Assembly (NCBI GenBank): GCA_947463885.1
Contig: CANHUQ010000003.1
Location: forward strand, 1 to 48,714
Source: Burkholderiales bacterium
GTDB taxonomy: Bacteria > Pseudomonadota > Gammaproteobacteria > Burkholderiales > Burkholderiaceae_E
Direction of reading: 5' to 3'
Length of the DNA stretch: 48,714 bases
Numbering within the stretch: position 1 is the stretch's first letter; each line of letters begins with the position of its first letter. Positions 8,899 through 18,847 of this stretch are shown one piece after another. The notes beneath the pieces are model-generated. The model did not search any database. It was not told the DNA's origin and was given only the letters and a program-made list of their open reading frames with translations. A program made the position numbers and the translations under genes.

Positions 8899-9444
8899 TT
8901 CGACCGTATCGGTCCACAGCCGCTTCCAGCCCTCGTGCCCTAACCCCCGAAGGGTCTCGATGTTCCGTTCGAAGATCTCGGCGGCGTCCGGAAAGGCGGC
9001 CACCGCGCGTTCGACACTGTCTTCGCGCAGCAGATGCAACATCGGAAATGGCGAGCGGTTGCTGCAGTTTTCAACGTCACCGGGCGCACTGTCGGCAAAG
9101 ACATAGGCCGGGTGAAAGCTGGCAATCTGCAGGACGCCCTCATAGCCACCTTGGCGCAGTGCGCGCTCTGCCTGACGTAGAAAAGCGCTGTACTCGATGA
9201 AGTCGGTCAGTGCCTGCGGGTGGATCAACAATGTGGTGTCGATATCCTGCGGATCAGCGCCGGCCAGCAACGCCAGCTCATCACGCAGGGCCGACAGCAA
9301 CTCATCGGCACTGCGGGCCTCGGTCACCACGTACCGGATCTGCCGCTTCACATGGACGGCCTTGGCGAAGGGACACAGATTCAGTCCGATGACCGCCACC
9401 TCCAGCCAACGCTGCGTGGCGGCAATGACCTCGGCCGCACTCAT
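8896..9444 (-). CDS. DUF1415 family protein
   Basis: 'MSAAEVIAATQRWLEVAVIGLNLCPFAKAVHVKRQIRYVV...LIHPQALTDFIEYSAFLRQAE...ASFHPAYVFADSAPGDVENCSNRSPFPMLHLLRE'; start placed at internal ATG 9444. Confidence 0.88.
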   Translation of the reverse strand: MSAAEVIAATQRWLEVAVIGLNLCPFAKAVHVKRQIRYVVTEARSADELLSALRDELALLAGADPQDIDTTLLIHPQALTDFIEYSAFLRQAERALRQGGYEGVLQIASFHPAYVFADSAPGDVENCSNRSPFPMLHLLREDSVERAVAAFPDAAEIFERNIETLRGLGHEGWKRLWTDTVE

Positions 9445-9457
9445 GCTGAGAAACGAC

Positions 9458-11065
9458 TCACATCCGGAACACGCCGAACCGGGTGTCGGGAATGGGCGCA
9501 TTCAGGCTGGCCGACATGGCCAGGCCCAGCACGCGACGCGTATCGGCCGGGTCGATGATGCCGTCGTCCCACAGCCGCGCACTGGCGTAGTAAGGGTGCC
9601 CCTGGGTGTCGTACTGCGCACGCAGTGGTGCTTTGAAGTTGGCCTCTTCTTCGGCGCTCCAGCTGCCGCCGCGGCCTTCGATGCCATCGCGCTTGACCGT
9701 GGCGAGCACCGACGCAGCCTGCTCTCCACCCATCACGCTGATGCGCGCATTGGGCCACATCCACAAAAAGCGCGGTGAGTAGGCGCGCCCGCACATGCCG
9801 TAGTTGCCGGCACCGAAGCTGCCGCCGATGATGACCGTGAACTTGGGCACCTGCGCGCAAGCCACCGCAGTCACCATCTTGGCGCCGTTGCGTGCAATGC
9901 CTTCGTTTTCGTACTTGCGGCCCACCATGAAGCCGCTGATGTTCTGCAAGAAGAGCAGCGGCACTTTGCGCTGACAGCACAGCTCGATGAAGTGGGCAGC
10001 CTTCAGTGCCGACTCCGAAAACAGGATGCCGTTATTGGCAATGATGCCCACCGGCATGCCGTGTATGCGCGCAAAGCCGGTCACCAGCGTCGTGCCATAC
10101 CGCGCCTTCCATTCGTCCAGATCCGATCCATCAACAATCCGCGCGATAACTTCGCGCACATCGTAGGGCTTGCGTGTGTCGGTGGGCAGCACCCCGTGCA
10201 GCTCACGCGGGTCATAGCGTGGCGATACCGGGTCGGTCAGCACCAGTTGAGACGGCTTGTGCCAGTTCAGGTTGGCCACGATGCGTCGGGCAATGGCCAG
10301 CGCATGCCGGTCGTCTTGTGCAAGCCAGTCGGCCACGCCTGACAGCCGCGTGTGCACATCGCCACCGCCCAGGTCTTCGGGCGACACCACTTCGCCGGTG
10401 GCCGCTTTCACCAGCGGGGGGCCACCCAGAAAAATGGTGCCCTGATTCTTGACGATGACCGATTCATCGCTCATGGCCGGCACGTAGGCACCGCCTGCCG
10501 TGCACGAACCCATCACCACCGCGATCTGTGGGATGCCGCGGGCCGACAGATTGGCCTGGTTGAAGAAAATGCGCCCGAAGTGATCGCGGTCGGGAAAGAC
10601 TTCGTCCTGGTTGGGCAGATTGGCACCGCCCGAATCGACCAGATAGATGCAGGGCAGGCGATTCTCGGCGGCCACTTCCTGCGCCCGCAGGTGCTTCTTG
10701 ACGGTGACCGGGTAGTAAGTGCCGCCCTTGACCGTAGCGTCGTTGCACACGATGACGCACTCCACGCCCGACACCCGCCCGATGCCGGTGATGATGCCGG
10801 CGCACGGCGCTTCGTTGTCGTACATGTCGTGAGCGGCCAGCGGCGAGAGCTCGAGAAACGCAGTACCTGGATCGAGCAGCTGATCGATCCGATCGCGCGG
10901 CAGCAACTTGCCGCGGGCGGTGTGACGCGCCCTGGCAGTGTCGCCACCGCCTGCCGCAGCGCGGTCCACCTGGCTGCGCAGGTCAGACACCAGGCCGCCC
11001 ATGGCGCGCGCGTTGTTGAGGAATTCGTCGCTGCGGACGTCAAGACGGGATTCGATGGCAGGCAT
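9458..11065 (-). CDS. acyl-CoA carboxylase carboxyltransferase (beta) subunit, methylcrotonyl-CoA carboxylase-like
   Basis: 535 aa from ATG 11065; '[49 protein letters not shown]', '[80 protein letters not shown]'. Confidence 0.94.
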   Translation of the reverse strand: MPAIESRLDVRSDEFLNNARAMGGLVSDLRSQVDRAAAGGGDTARARHTARGKLLPRDRIDQLLDPGTAFLELSPLAAHDMYDNEAPCAGIITGIGRVSGVECVIVCNDATVKGGTYYPVTVKKHLRAQEVAAENRLPCIYLVDSGGANLPNQDEVFPDRDHFGRIFFNQANLSARGIPQIAVVMGSCTAGGAYVPAMSDESVIVKNQGTIFLGGPPLVKAATGEVVSPEDLGGGDVHTRLSGVADWLAQDDRHALAIARRIVANLNWHKPSQLVLTDPVSPRYDPRELHGVLPTDTRKPYDVREVIARIVDGSDLDEWKARYGTTLVTGFARIHGMPVGIIANNGILFSESALKAAHFIELCCQRKVPLLFLQNISGFMVGRKYENEGIARNGAKMVTAVACAQVPKFTVIIGGSFGAGNYGMCGRAYSPRFLWMWPNARISVMGGEQAASVLATVKRDGIEGRGGSWSAEEEANFKAPLRAQYDTQGHPYYASARLWDDGIIDPADTRRVLGLAMSASLNAPIPDTRFGVFRM

Positions 11066-11072
11066 GTGTGCG

Positions 11073-11777
11073 TCAGAGGGCGAGCAGGGCAGGAAGGTGG
11101 TGCATATCGCGAAAGACCGCGCTGGCACCGACGTCAAGCAAGGCATGCGGATCATTACGTTCGCAATAGCCCAGTACGGTTGCACCCGCAGCCAGACCAG
11201 CGCGCACGCCCACCGGCGTGTCTTCGATGACCACGCAGTGTGCAGGCTGCACGCCCAGCGCCTGTGCGGCCATCAGATAGACGTCGGGTGCGGGCTTGGC
11301 GCGTTCCACCATGTCGGCACCGAACAGGCGCGAGGGCTGCGCAGGGTCCGAGATGTGTGCAGGCGAAGCAGGCTGAGGGGGCAGGGTTTCGAAGCGATGC
11401 AGCAGCCCGGAGGTGCCCAGCGTCAGACGCATCTTGGCGCGGTCACCGCCCGAGGCTACGGCGACCGGAATGCCACGCGCTGACAGCGCATCAAGGACCC
11501 TTACGATGCCGCGCACTGCGGTAACGCGTGCACGCAGGGCAGCGTTGCGTCGTTCGAGGTAGGTGTCGACCCAGCCCGAGGGCAGCGCGCGGCCCAGCAT
11601 CGATTCGATGAGAGCGACGTCGTCGCGCAAGGATCGGCCCATGAACGCTTCAGCGGCTTCGTGTTCGGTCATGTTCAGACCGGCTTCATTCGCCATGGCG
11701 GCCAGCACGCCCATGGTGATCGGTTCGCTGTCGACCAGCACCCCATCACAATCGAAGATCACGGCTTGAGCGCGCAT
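11073..11777 (-). CDS. HAD family hydrolase/phosphatase (beta-phosphoglucomutase-like)
   Basis: '[23 protein letters not shown]', '[14 protein letters not shown]', '[38 protein letters not shown]'. Confidence 0.92.
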   Translation of the reverse strand: MRAQAVIFDCDGVLVDSEPITMGVLAAMANEAGLNMTEHEAAEAFMGRSLRDDVALIESMLGRALPSGWVDTYLERRNAALRARVTAVRGIVRVLDALSARGIPVAVASGGDRAKMRLTLGTSGLLHRFETLPPQPASPAHISDPAQPSRLFGADMVERAKPAPDVYLMAAQALGVQPAHCVVIEDTPVGVRAGLAAGATVLGYCERNDPHALLDVGASAVFRDMHHLPALLAL

Positions 11778-11799
11778 GGGGATGGGGACTGCGTTCCGA

Positions 11800-12621
11800 T
11801 CAGAGGTCCATCACGCGATCGAGCCCGCGTGTCACGCCGATGCGTCCGCGCACAGCCCGAATGGCCAGCAGCGCACCATCCACATAGGGCTCGGCGCTCG
11901 AACCTGAGTCATGGCGGATCTGCAGGCGTTGGTCGGGCGCACCGAACACGGCCTCCACGCTCAGCGCATAGCCCGGCACTCGCAACGCATGAACCGGGAT
12001 CCCGGACATGGCGGCACCGCGTGTTTCGCGCGGGCCGCGCACTTGATCGACCGGTACGGCCTCCGGGCGGCCCTGGCCGCGTGCGGCGGCCAGTCGCACG
12101 GTGAGTTCACGTACCGTACCCGAGGGCACGTCAACCTTGCCGGCCTTGGCATAGTCGATCAGCTCGACATCGGGCAGATAACGCGCGGCGATCTCGGCAA
12201 ATTTCAGCAGCAGAACCGCCGTGATGGCGAAGTTGCCGCAGGCGAGCACACCACGCCCAGCGGCACGCGCACGCGCATCGATGGCCGCATAGTCGTCATC
12301 GGACAGGCCGGAAGTGCCCACCACCACATCGGCGCCTGCATCGAGCGCACACATCACGTTGGCCAGTGCGACATCGGGCTTGCTGTATTCAAAGAAGACA
12401 TCGGCCCCTTGTGACAGGGCTTGTGCGGCATCGGCAAAGACCGAACCGCTGGCCGACTCAACCTCCAGCGCATCGGCCAGAGGGCGGCCCGCCATGCGCC
12501 TTGCAACGCCCGCCACCAGTTGCATGTCGGCGCTGCGCAAAATGCCATGGGCGAGTGCGGATCCGGCCCAGCCGGTGACACCCGAGAGCACGATTCGAAG
12601 AGGAGCGTGTGATGTGGTCAT
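11800..12621 (-). CDS. DapB-family (dihydrodipicolinate reductase-like) protein, divergent
   Basis: 'IVLSGVTGWAGSALAHGI', 'VVGTSGLSDDDYAAI', 'GKVDVPSGTVREL'; HHRHK segment replaced by YAKAGK. Confidence 0.8.
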   Translation of the reverse strand: MTTSHAPLRIVLSGVTGWAGSALAHGILRSADMQLVAGVARRMAGRPLADALEVESASGSVFADAAQALSQGADVFFEYSKPDVALANVMCALDAGADVVVGTSGLSDDDYAAIDARARAAGRGVLACGNFAITAVLLLKFAEIAARYLPDVELIDYAKAGKVDVPSGTVRELTVRLAAARGQGRPEAVPVDQVRGPRETRGAAMSGIPVHALRVPGYALSVEAVFGAPDQRLQIRHDSGSSAEPYVDGALLAIRAVRGRIGVTRGLDRVMDL

Positions 12622-13283
12622 GGGCGCAGGTGTTGTCCAAAAAAAGCGAGAGTACGGGACAACGCGGTGAGTGCGCTGTCTTCGTGCCAGTCGGTATGAC
12701 CATGGCGATTGAACCCGTGCCCGGCCGGGTACAGGTGGCAGGCAGAGTCTGGAAAGGCGCGACTGATGCGTCGCACGGTGTCCAGTGGAATCATCGGGTC
12801 ATGCTCGCCAAAATGAAACATCGCAGGTGCCTGAAGCGGTTCGTGCAGATAGGCGCTTGTCCGCCCGCCGTAATAGCTCACCGCCGGCAGCCCGAGGCGC
12901 ATGGCACTGAGGCAGGCGATTGAGCCGCCCCAGCAATAGCCGGCGACACCCATGGGCAGACCTTGAGCGCACTGCTGCTGCACCGCCTGAATGTCGCGAA
13001 GCGGGGCATCGACCCCCAAGGCATCGACCAGACGCCGGCCTGCCGCGACACCCTCCGGGGTGTCATTGAGTTCGCACCCCGGCTCAAGGCGATCAAACAA
13101 TGCGGGGGCGACCGCCAGGTAGCCCGCAGCGGCAAACTGTTCGGTCGCCACCCAGCGAATATGCGCGTTCACCCCAAAGATTTCCTGCACGATCACAATG
13201 CAACCGCGGGGCTCGCCCTCAGGCTGCGCCACATACGCGCTCAATGGCTGACCGTCGTGGGTGGCGATCTGCACCGTGCTCAT
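12618..13283 (-). CDS. dienelactone hydrolase family protein
   Basis: 'GCIVIVQEIFGVNAHIRWVATEQFAAAGYLAVAPALFDR', 'GVAGYCWGGSIACLSA', 'FHFGEHDPMIP', 'PAGHGFN'. Confidence 0.93.
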   Translation of the reverse strand: MSTVQIATHDGQPLSAYVAQPEGEPRGCIVIVQEIFGVNAHIRWVATEQFAAAGYLAVAPALFDRLEPGCELNDTPEGVAAGRRLVDALGVDAPLRDIQAVQQQCAQGLPMGVAGYCWGGSIACLSAMRLGLPAVSYYGGRTSAYLHEPLQAPAMFHFGEHDPMIPLDTVRRISRAFPDSACHLYPAGHGFNRHGHTDWHEDSALTALSRTLAFFGQHLRP

Positions 13284-13284
13284 T

Positions 13285-13326
13285 GGACTAAGCCCATCGG
13301 CCTCAGCTCGTCGGACTAAGCCGACT
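13285..13326. repeat. degenerate 14-bp-period repeat (x3)
   Basis: GGACTAAGCCCATC / GGCCTCAGCTCGTC / GGACTAAGCCGACT; the 10-bp GGACTAAGCC is exact in units 1 and 3. Confidence 0.5.
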
Positions 13327-14461
13327 CGGACTGTGCCAGCGCCCGGCCGATGAGGATCTTCTGGATGTCACTGGTGCCTTCGTAGATCTGGCAGACCCGC
13401 ACATCGCGCCAGATGCGCTCCACCGGAAAGTCGCTCACGTATCCGTAGCCACCGTGAATCTGGATGGCGTCGGAGCAGACCCGCTCGGCCATCTCGGAGG
13501 CAAAGAGCTTGGCCATGGCGGCCTCCTTCAGGCAGGGCTGGCCTGCGTCCTTCAGCGCGGCTGCATGCAAAATCAGCTGGCGGGCAGCTTCAATAGAAGT
13601 GGCCATATCGGCCAGTCGAAACTGCACCGCCTGATGATTGAAGATGGCCCCGCCAAAGGCTTCGCGCTCTTTGGCGTAGCGCAGCGCCGCTTCAAAGGCC
13701 GCACGCGCCATGCCCAGCGATTGCGAGGCAATGCCGATACGCCCGCCTTCCAAACCGGACAGCGCAATCTTGTAGCCCTGACCCTCTTCGCCCAGCAGGT
13801 TCGCAGCCGGAATACGACAGCCTTCCAATGCGATCTGCGCGGTGTCCGACGCGTGCTGGCCCACTTTGTCTTCGAGCCTGGCGACCCGATAGCCAGGCGT
13901 GCGCGTGGGGACCAGGAAGGCGGAAATGCCCCGCTTGCCTGCAGCGGCATCGGTGACGGCCATCACGATCGCCACATCGGCGTGCTTGCCCGAGGTGATG
14001 AACTGCTTGACCCCATCGATCACGTAGTCGTTGCCTTCACGCCGGGCCGTAGTGCGCAGCGCCGAGGCATCCGAGCCCACATGCGGCTCGGTCAGGCAGA
14101 ACGCACCCAGCATGTCGCCACGGGCCAGCGGTGCGAGCCACTGCTGCTGCTGCGCCTCATTGGCATAGGCCATGAGGATGGAGCACACCGGGCAGTTGTT
14201 GACCGAGACGACTGTGGAGGTGGCGCCGTCGCCAGCAGCGATCTCCTCGAGGATGACCGCGAGCGCGGTGTAGTTCAGACCAGCACCGCCCAGTGCTTCA
14301 GGCACCGCCACGCCGTAGCAGCCAAGCGCCGCCAGGCCGCTGAGTGCATGGGCCGGAAACTCGCGTTCGCGGTCCCATCGCGCAGCATGCGGCGTGACCT
14401 GTTCGGCCACGAAGGTGCGCACGGCATCGCGCACCTGGGACAGTTCGTCAGACAGGATCAT
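13316..14461 (-). CDS. acyl-CoA dehydrogenase
   Basis: 'MILSDELSQVRDAVRTFVAEQ', 'GAFCLTEPHVGSDASALRTTA', 'IQIHGGYGYVSDFPVERIWRDVRVCQIYEGTSDIQKILIGRAL'; start taken at 14461. Confidence 0.94.
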   Translation of the reverse strand: MILSDELSQVRDAVRTFVAEQVTPHAARWDREREFPAHALSGLAALGCYGVAVPEALGGAGLNYTALAVILEEIAAGDGATSTVVSVNNCPVCSILMAYANEAQQQQWLAPLARGDMLGAFCLTEPHVGSDASALRTTARREGNDYVIDGVKQFITSGKHADVAIVMAVTDAAAGKRGISAFLVPTRTPGYRVARLEDKVGQHASDTAQIALEGCRIPAANLLGEEGQGYKIALSGLEGGRIGIASQSLGMARAAFEAALRYAKEREAFGGAIFNHQAVQFRLADMATSIEAARQLILHAAALKDAGQPCLKEAAMAKLFASEMAERVCSDAIQIHGGYGYVSDFPVERIWRDVRVCQIYEGTSDIQKILIGRALAQSESA

Positions 14462-14486
14462 GCGAGCCCCGTGACCTGGTCTGGAC

Positions 14487-15683
14487 TCAGAGGAGCTCGA
14501 TCCCGACGGCTGTGGCTTCGCCGCCGCCGATACACAACGAGGCAATGCCGCGCTTGCCGCCGGTTTTGCGCAGCGCGCCGATCAGCGTGACGATCAGTCG
14601 GGCGCCCGAGGCGCCGATCGGGTGCCCCAGTGCGCACGCACCACCGTGAATGTTGACCTTGGCATGGTCCAGGCCATGCTCTTTCATGGCTGCCATGGTC
14701 ACGACAGCGAAGGCCTCGTTGATTTCGAAGAGATCGACATTCGCCGTAGACCAGCCGGTTTTTTCGTACAGCTTGCGAATGGCGCCCACCGGAGCCGTGG
14801 TGAACCACTGCGGCTCCTGCGAGTGCGTGGCATGGGCCACGAGCCGCGCCACCGGCTTGATGCCGAGCTTGTCGGCGGTGGACTGTCGCATCATGACCAT
14901 GGCGGCTGCGCCATCCGAAATGGATGAGGAGGTGGCCGCGGTGACCGTGCCGTCCTTGCGAAACGCCGGCTTGAGCGTGGGGATCTTGTCGATCTGTGCT
15001 TTAAAAGGGCTTTCGTCCTTGTCGATCACGACATCGCCCTTGCGCCCTGCGACCGTGACCGGCGCCATCTCCCAGGAGAACGAGCCGTCAGTGTTGGCCG
15101 CCTTGGCGCGCTCGGTGGACGTGATGGCGAACCGGTCCTGCTCTTCGCGTGTGAACTGGTATTTGCCGGCGCAGTCTTCGCCGTACATGCCCATGGACTT
15201 GCCACCGCCGTTGGGCGTTTTTTCGTAGGCGTCTTCCAGCCCATCGAGTGCCATGTGATCGAAGAGCGTACCGTGACCGTAGCGATAGCCGCTGCGACCC
15301 TTGAGCATCATGTAGGGCGCATTGGACATGCTCTCCATGCCGCCCGCCACGATGATGTCCTGGCTGCCCACGGCCAACAGGTCATGGGCCAGCATGGCGG
15401 CTTTCATGCCCGAGCCACAGACCTTGTTGAGCGTGGTGGCCCCGGCAGAGGGCGGCAGGCCGGCACCTAGCGTGGCCTGACGTGCCGGCGCTTGTCCCTG
15501 CCCCGCAGGCAGCACGCACCCCATGATCACCTCCTGAACCTGCTCAGGCTTGAGGCCGGCGCGTTCGACGGCAGCGCGAATCGCGTGCGCGCCCAGCTGA
15601 TGCGCAGCAAACGAGGACAGCTCACCGGACATGCTGCCGATAGGGGTGCGCGCCACGGAGGCGATGACGATGGGGTCAGCCAT
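14487..15683 (-). CDS. acetyl-CoA C-acyltransferase (thiolase)
   Basis: 398 aa; 'LNKVCGSGMKAAMLAHDLL', 'GGMESMSNAPYM', 'NIHGGACALGHPIGASGARLIVTL', 'LCIGGGEATA'. Confidence 0.96.
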   Translation of the reverse strand: MADPIVIASVARTPIGSMSGELSSFAAHQLGAHAIRAAVERAGLKPEQVQEVIMGCVLPAGQGQAPARQATLGAGLPPSAGATTLNKVCGSGMKAAMLAHDLLAVGSQDIIVAGGMESMSNAPYMMLKGRSGYRYGHGTLFDHMALDGLEDAYEKTPNGGGKSMGMYGEDCAGKYQFTREEQDRFAITSTERAKAANTDGSFSWEMAPVTVAGRKGDVVIDKDESPFKAQIDKIPTLKPAFRKDGTVTAATSSSISDGAAAMVMMRQSTADKLGIKPVARLVAHATHSQEPQWFTTAPVGAIRKLYEKTGWSTANVDLFEINEAFAVVTMAAMKEHGLDHAKVNIHGGACALGHPIGASGARLIVTLIGALRKTGGKRGIASLCIGGGEATAVGIELL

Positions 15684-15727
15684 GAAGAACTCCAGGAGGT
15701 GTTGAAAGGGGGTGCGCCGGGCGCGAA

Positions 15728-17521
15728 TCAGCCGGGCGGCGATGCCTCATGATAACGGTTCCTGAATCGCAGCGATTCAGGGTAAGGGAACACATCCTCG
15801 AGCTCGCCCGCCCGGATTCTGGCTTGTTTTTCCTGCCAGAAACTCGCATCCAGCAGATCGGCGTGGTGCTTCATGAAGGCCTCGCGCACACGCGGATCGC
15901 CCAGCAAGAAGGTGCCGAATTCTTCTGGAAAGACGTCGGTCGGGCCGACCGTGTACCACGGCTCAGCCGCCATTTCGTCTTCGGGTGTGCGAGGCGGCGG
16001 GATGCGTCTGAAATTGCAGTCGCTGACATACGCCACTTCGTCGTAATCGTAGAACACCACACGACCCTGCCGGGTCACACCGAAATTTTTGTAGAGCATG
16101 TCGCCCGGAAAAATATCGGCTGCCACCATCTGCTTGATGGCATCGCCATATTCGATCAGTGCCCGCTCGCGCTGCACCGCGTCGGCCTGCTCGAGGTACA
16201 TGTTGAGCGGCACCATGCGTCGCTCGATATACACGTGCCGGATTCGCAGGGACGTACCATCGTCTTCAATGATGGACGGTGCAGTGTCGAGCAGCTCCTC
16301 GATGAGGGCTGGATCCAGCCGCGACTTGGGCAGTGACACATCGGCATATTCCCAGGTGTCGGCCATGCGCCCCACACGGTCGTGGAACTTCACGAGCTGG
16401 TATTGGCGCTGAATGAACTCGCGGCTGACATCCTTGCGCCGCTTGTCCTTGATGATCTTGAACACATACGGAAACGAGGGCAGGGTGAACACGCCCATCA
16501 CCAGCCCCTTGATCCCCGGTGCAATGACAAACTGGTCATTGGAGTGGCGCAGGTGATGCAGCAGGTCGCGGTAGAACGAGGTCTTGCCTTGTTTGTGCAG
16601 TCCGAGCATGGTGTAGAGCTCGGACTCAGGCTTGGTCGGCATGAGCGTTTTCAGAAAGCGCACATAGGCAGACGGCACCTCCATGTCGACCATGAAATAC
16701 GCGCGTGAAAAATTGAACAGACCGTCAATGCGCTCATGCCCTGTGAGCACGGTGTCGAGATACAGCCGCCCGCGGTGGTCCTGCAAGATCGGGATGGCAA
16801 AAGGCGTGATCTCGCCGTCAGCCACGAAGCGCCCGATGAGATAGGCCCCCTTGTTGCGAAAGAAGAGTGTTCGCAACACGTGAAGCTGACAGTCTGACGG
16901 CCATTCCGATTCAGGCCCTTCGAGTTCGGCAGCCTCCCTGAGCGCTTGCGTGGCCAGTCCCAGGTCGCGGTCGATATCCAGAAACGGGCACGCCAGCCCC
17001 ATGTCCACGAACACCTCGCGCAGGCTCGCCAACAGGCCGGCGCTGCGCGGGTAATACGCGCGAAAGCTGGGTGGATCGCTGTCGAGATAATCCGTGGCCA
17101 CGGCGGGCCGCACAAAGATGAAGTCGTTTCGGAAATAGGCCCGGTACAGCAGCTTCACACAGACCGAGTTGAAGAACGTCTCGGCCAGCTCGGGTTGTCG
17201 ATGCTCGGCCAGCAGATTCACAAAATGGCGTCTGACCTGCGCCCAATTGTCTGCGGCGAGCTGCGAGTCGCGAAACTGCACGCCGATCAGCTCGACGGCT
17301 TCGCGCACACGCTCATCGTAAAAGGCGATCCGCTCACGGGCGAGCTTGCGGATGGCATGCCAATCGCCCGCTTCATAACGCGACTTGGCCTGCTGCGAGT
17401 TGTATCGGAACAATGCGTAATGGCGATCGAATCCGTTGCGGATCGCCAATGCAATGGCTGCGTTGACCGTATCTTCGGTCGGGAGCAGTTGATCGGTTGC
17501 CCGGCGCGAGAGCTTACTCAT
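15728..17521 (-). CDS. aceK: isocitrate dehydrogenase kinase/phosphatase
   Basis: 597 aa; 'GIKGLVMGVFTLPSFPYVFKIIKD', 'DMLYKNFGVTRQGRVVFYDYDEVAYVSDCNFRRIPPPRTPEDEMAAEPWYTVGPTDVFPEEFGTFLLGDPRVREAFMKHHADLL'. Confidence 0.97.
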   Translation of the reverse strand: MSKLSRRATDQLLPTEDTVNAAIALAIRNGFDRHYALFRYNSQQAKSRYEAGDWHAIRKLARERIAFYDERVREAVELIGVQFRDSQLAADNWAQVRRHFVNLLAEHRQPELAETFFNSVCVKLLYRAYFRNDFIFVRPAVATDYLDSDPPSFRAYYPRSAGLLASLREVFVDMGLACPFLDIDRDLGLATQALREAAELEGPESEWPSDCQLHVLRTLFFRNKGAYLIGRFVADGEITPFAIPILQDHRGRLYLDTVLTGHERIDGLFNFSRAYFMVDMEVPSAYVRFLKTLMPTKPESELYTMLGLHKQGKTSFYRDLLHHLRHSNDQFVIAPGIKGLVMGVFTLPSFPYVFKIIKDKRRKDVSREFIQRQYQLVKFHDRVGRMADTWEYADVSLPKSRLDPALIEELLDTAPSIIEDDGTSLRIRHVYIERRMVPLNMYLEQADAVQRERALIEYGDAIKQMVAADIFPGDMLYKNFGVTRQGRVVFYDYDEVAYVSDCNFRRIPPPRTPEDEMAAEPWYTVGPTDVFPEEFGTFLLGDPRVREAFMKHHADLLDASFWQEKQARIRAGELEDVFPYPESLRFRNRYHEASPPG

Positions 17522-17530
17522 GATGCAGGC

Positions 17531-18742
17531 TCAGCGGGTTTCGGCGAACAATTCGCGACCGATCAGCATGCGCCGGATTTCGGAGGTGCCGGCGCCGATC
17601 TCGTAGAGCTTGGCATCGCGCCACAGTCGGCCCGTGGGCGAATCATTGAGATAGCCACTGCCGCCCAGGCACTGAATGGCCTCGCCGGCCATCCAGGTAG
17701 CTTTTTCGGCGGAATACAGAATGGCTGCGGCTGCGTCTTTGCGCAGCGTGCGCACGTCGATCTTGCCCTGGGCCGAGCGGTCGCACTGGCGCGCCACTTC
17801 GTAGACGTACGCACGGCAGGCCATCATGGTGCTGTACATGTCGGCGATCTTGCCCTGCATGAGCTGGAATTCGCCGATCGGCTGGCCGAACTGCTTGCGC
17901 TCATGCAGATAAGGCACCACCACGTCCATGCAGGCGCTCATGATGCCCAGCGGCCCGCCAGAGAGCACCGCACGCTCGAAATCCAGCCCGCTCATCAGCA
18001 CATTCGCACCGCGCCCCACCCCACTCATGACGTCACCACCCAGCCCGCCCAGCACGTTTTCGGCGGGCACGATGCAGTCCTGAAAGACGAGCTCACCGGT
18101 GTGGCTGCCGCGCATGCCAAGCTTGTCGAGCTTTTGTGCCACCGAAAAGCCCTTGAAGGTTTTCTCCACCAGGAATGCGGTGATGCCGCGTGCGCCGGCC
18201 TCCAGGTCGTTCTTGGCGTAGATGACCATGACATCGGCATCGGGCCCGTTGGTGATCCACATTTTGGTGCCGTTGAGCACCCAGTGATCGCCCTTGAGCT
18301 CAGCGCGCAGCTTCATGGACACGACGTCGGAGCCTGCGCCCGGCTCGCTCATGGCGAGCGCACCTACCCACTCTCCGGAGACGAGCTTGGGCAGATACTG
18401 GCGCTTTTGCCATTCGGTGCCATTGCGGTTGATCTGATTGACGCACAGGTTCGAGTGCGCGCCGTAGGACAGCCCCACCGATGCCGAGCCACGCGAGATT
18501 TCTTCCATGGCCACGACATGGGCGAGGTACCCCATGTCGCTGCCGCCATAGGCCTCGGGCACGGTCATGCCGTGCACGCCCAACTCGCCGAGCTTGCGCC
18601 AGAGGTCCATGGGGAACTGGTCGTGGCGATCGATGTCCGCGGCGCGCGGGGTGATTTCAGCCGCCGTGAACTGCTGCAGCGAATCGCGCAGCATGGCGAT
18701 GTCTTCGCCGAGGTCGAATTGCAATCCGGGGAGGTTCAGCAT
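17531..18742 (-). CDS. isovaleryl-CoA dehydrogenase-like acyl-CoA dehydrogenase
   Basis: 403 aa; '[24 protein letters not shown]', '[16 protein letters not shown]', '[11 protein letters not shown]-type' segment ([42 protein letters not shown]). Confidence 0.93.
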   Translation of the reverse strand: MLNLPGLQFDLGEDIAMLRDSLQQFTAAEITPRAADIDRHDQFPMDLWRKLGELGVHGMTVPEAYGGSDMGYLAHVVAMEEISRGSASVGLSYGAHSNLCVNQINRNGTEWQKRQYLPKLVSGEWVGALAMSEPGAGSDVVSMKLRAELKGDHWVLNGTKMWITNGPDADVMVIYAKNDLEAGARGITAFLVEKTFKGFSVAQKLDKLGMRGSHTGELVFQDCIVPAENVLGGLGGDVMSGVGRGANVLMSGLDFERAVLSGGPLGIMSACMDVVVPYLHERKQFGQPIGEFQLMQGKIADMYSTMMACRAYVYEVARQCDRSAQGKIDVRTLRKDAAAAILYSAEKATWMAGEAIQCLGGSGYLNDSPTGRLWRDAKLYEIGAGTSEIRRMLIGRELFAETR

Positions 18743-18847
18743 CAGGCGTTCCTGGAATCGAATCGTTTGGGATGACCGTGCGAAGCCCGTGCGCGCTTGC
18801 GGCTCCGGGTAGACTCACTCGCAATCAAGCCCCCGATTCTAGCCGCG

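Noticed and set aside
13454-14590. 378-aa plus-strand ORF antisense to the acyl-CoA dehydrogenase
   Set aside because: Shadow ORF; the minus-strand frame has clear acyl-CoA dehydrogenase motifs throughout.
16946-18775. 609-aa plus-strand ORF antisense to aceK and the isovaleryl-CoA dehydrogenase gene
   Set aside because: Runs across two well-supported minus-strand genes; His/Gln/Arg-rich low-similarity composition typical of GC-rich shadow frames.
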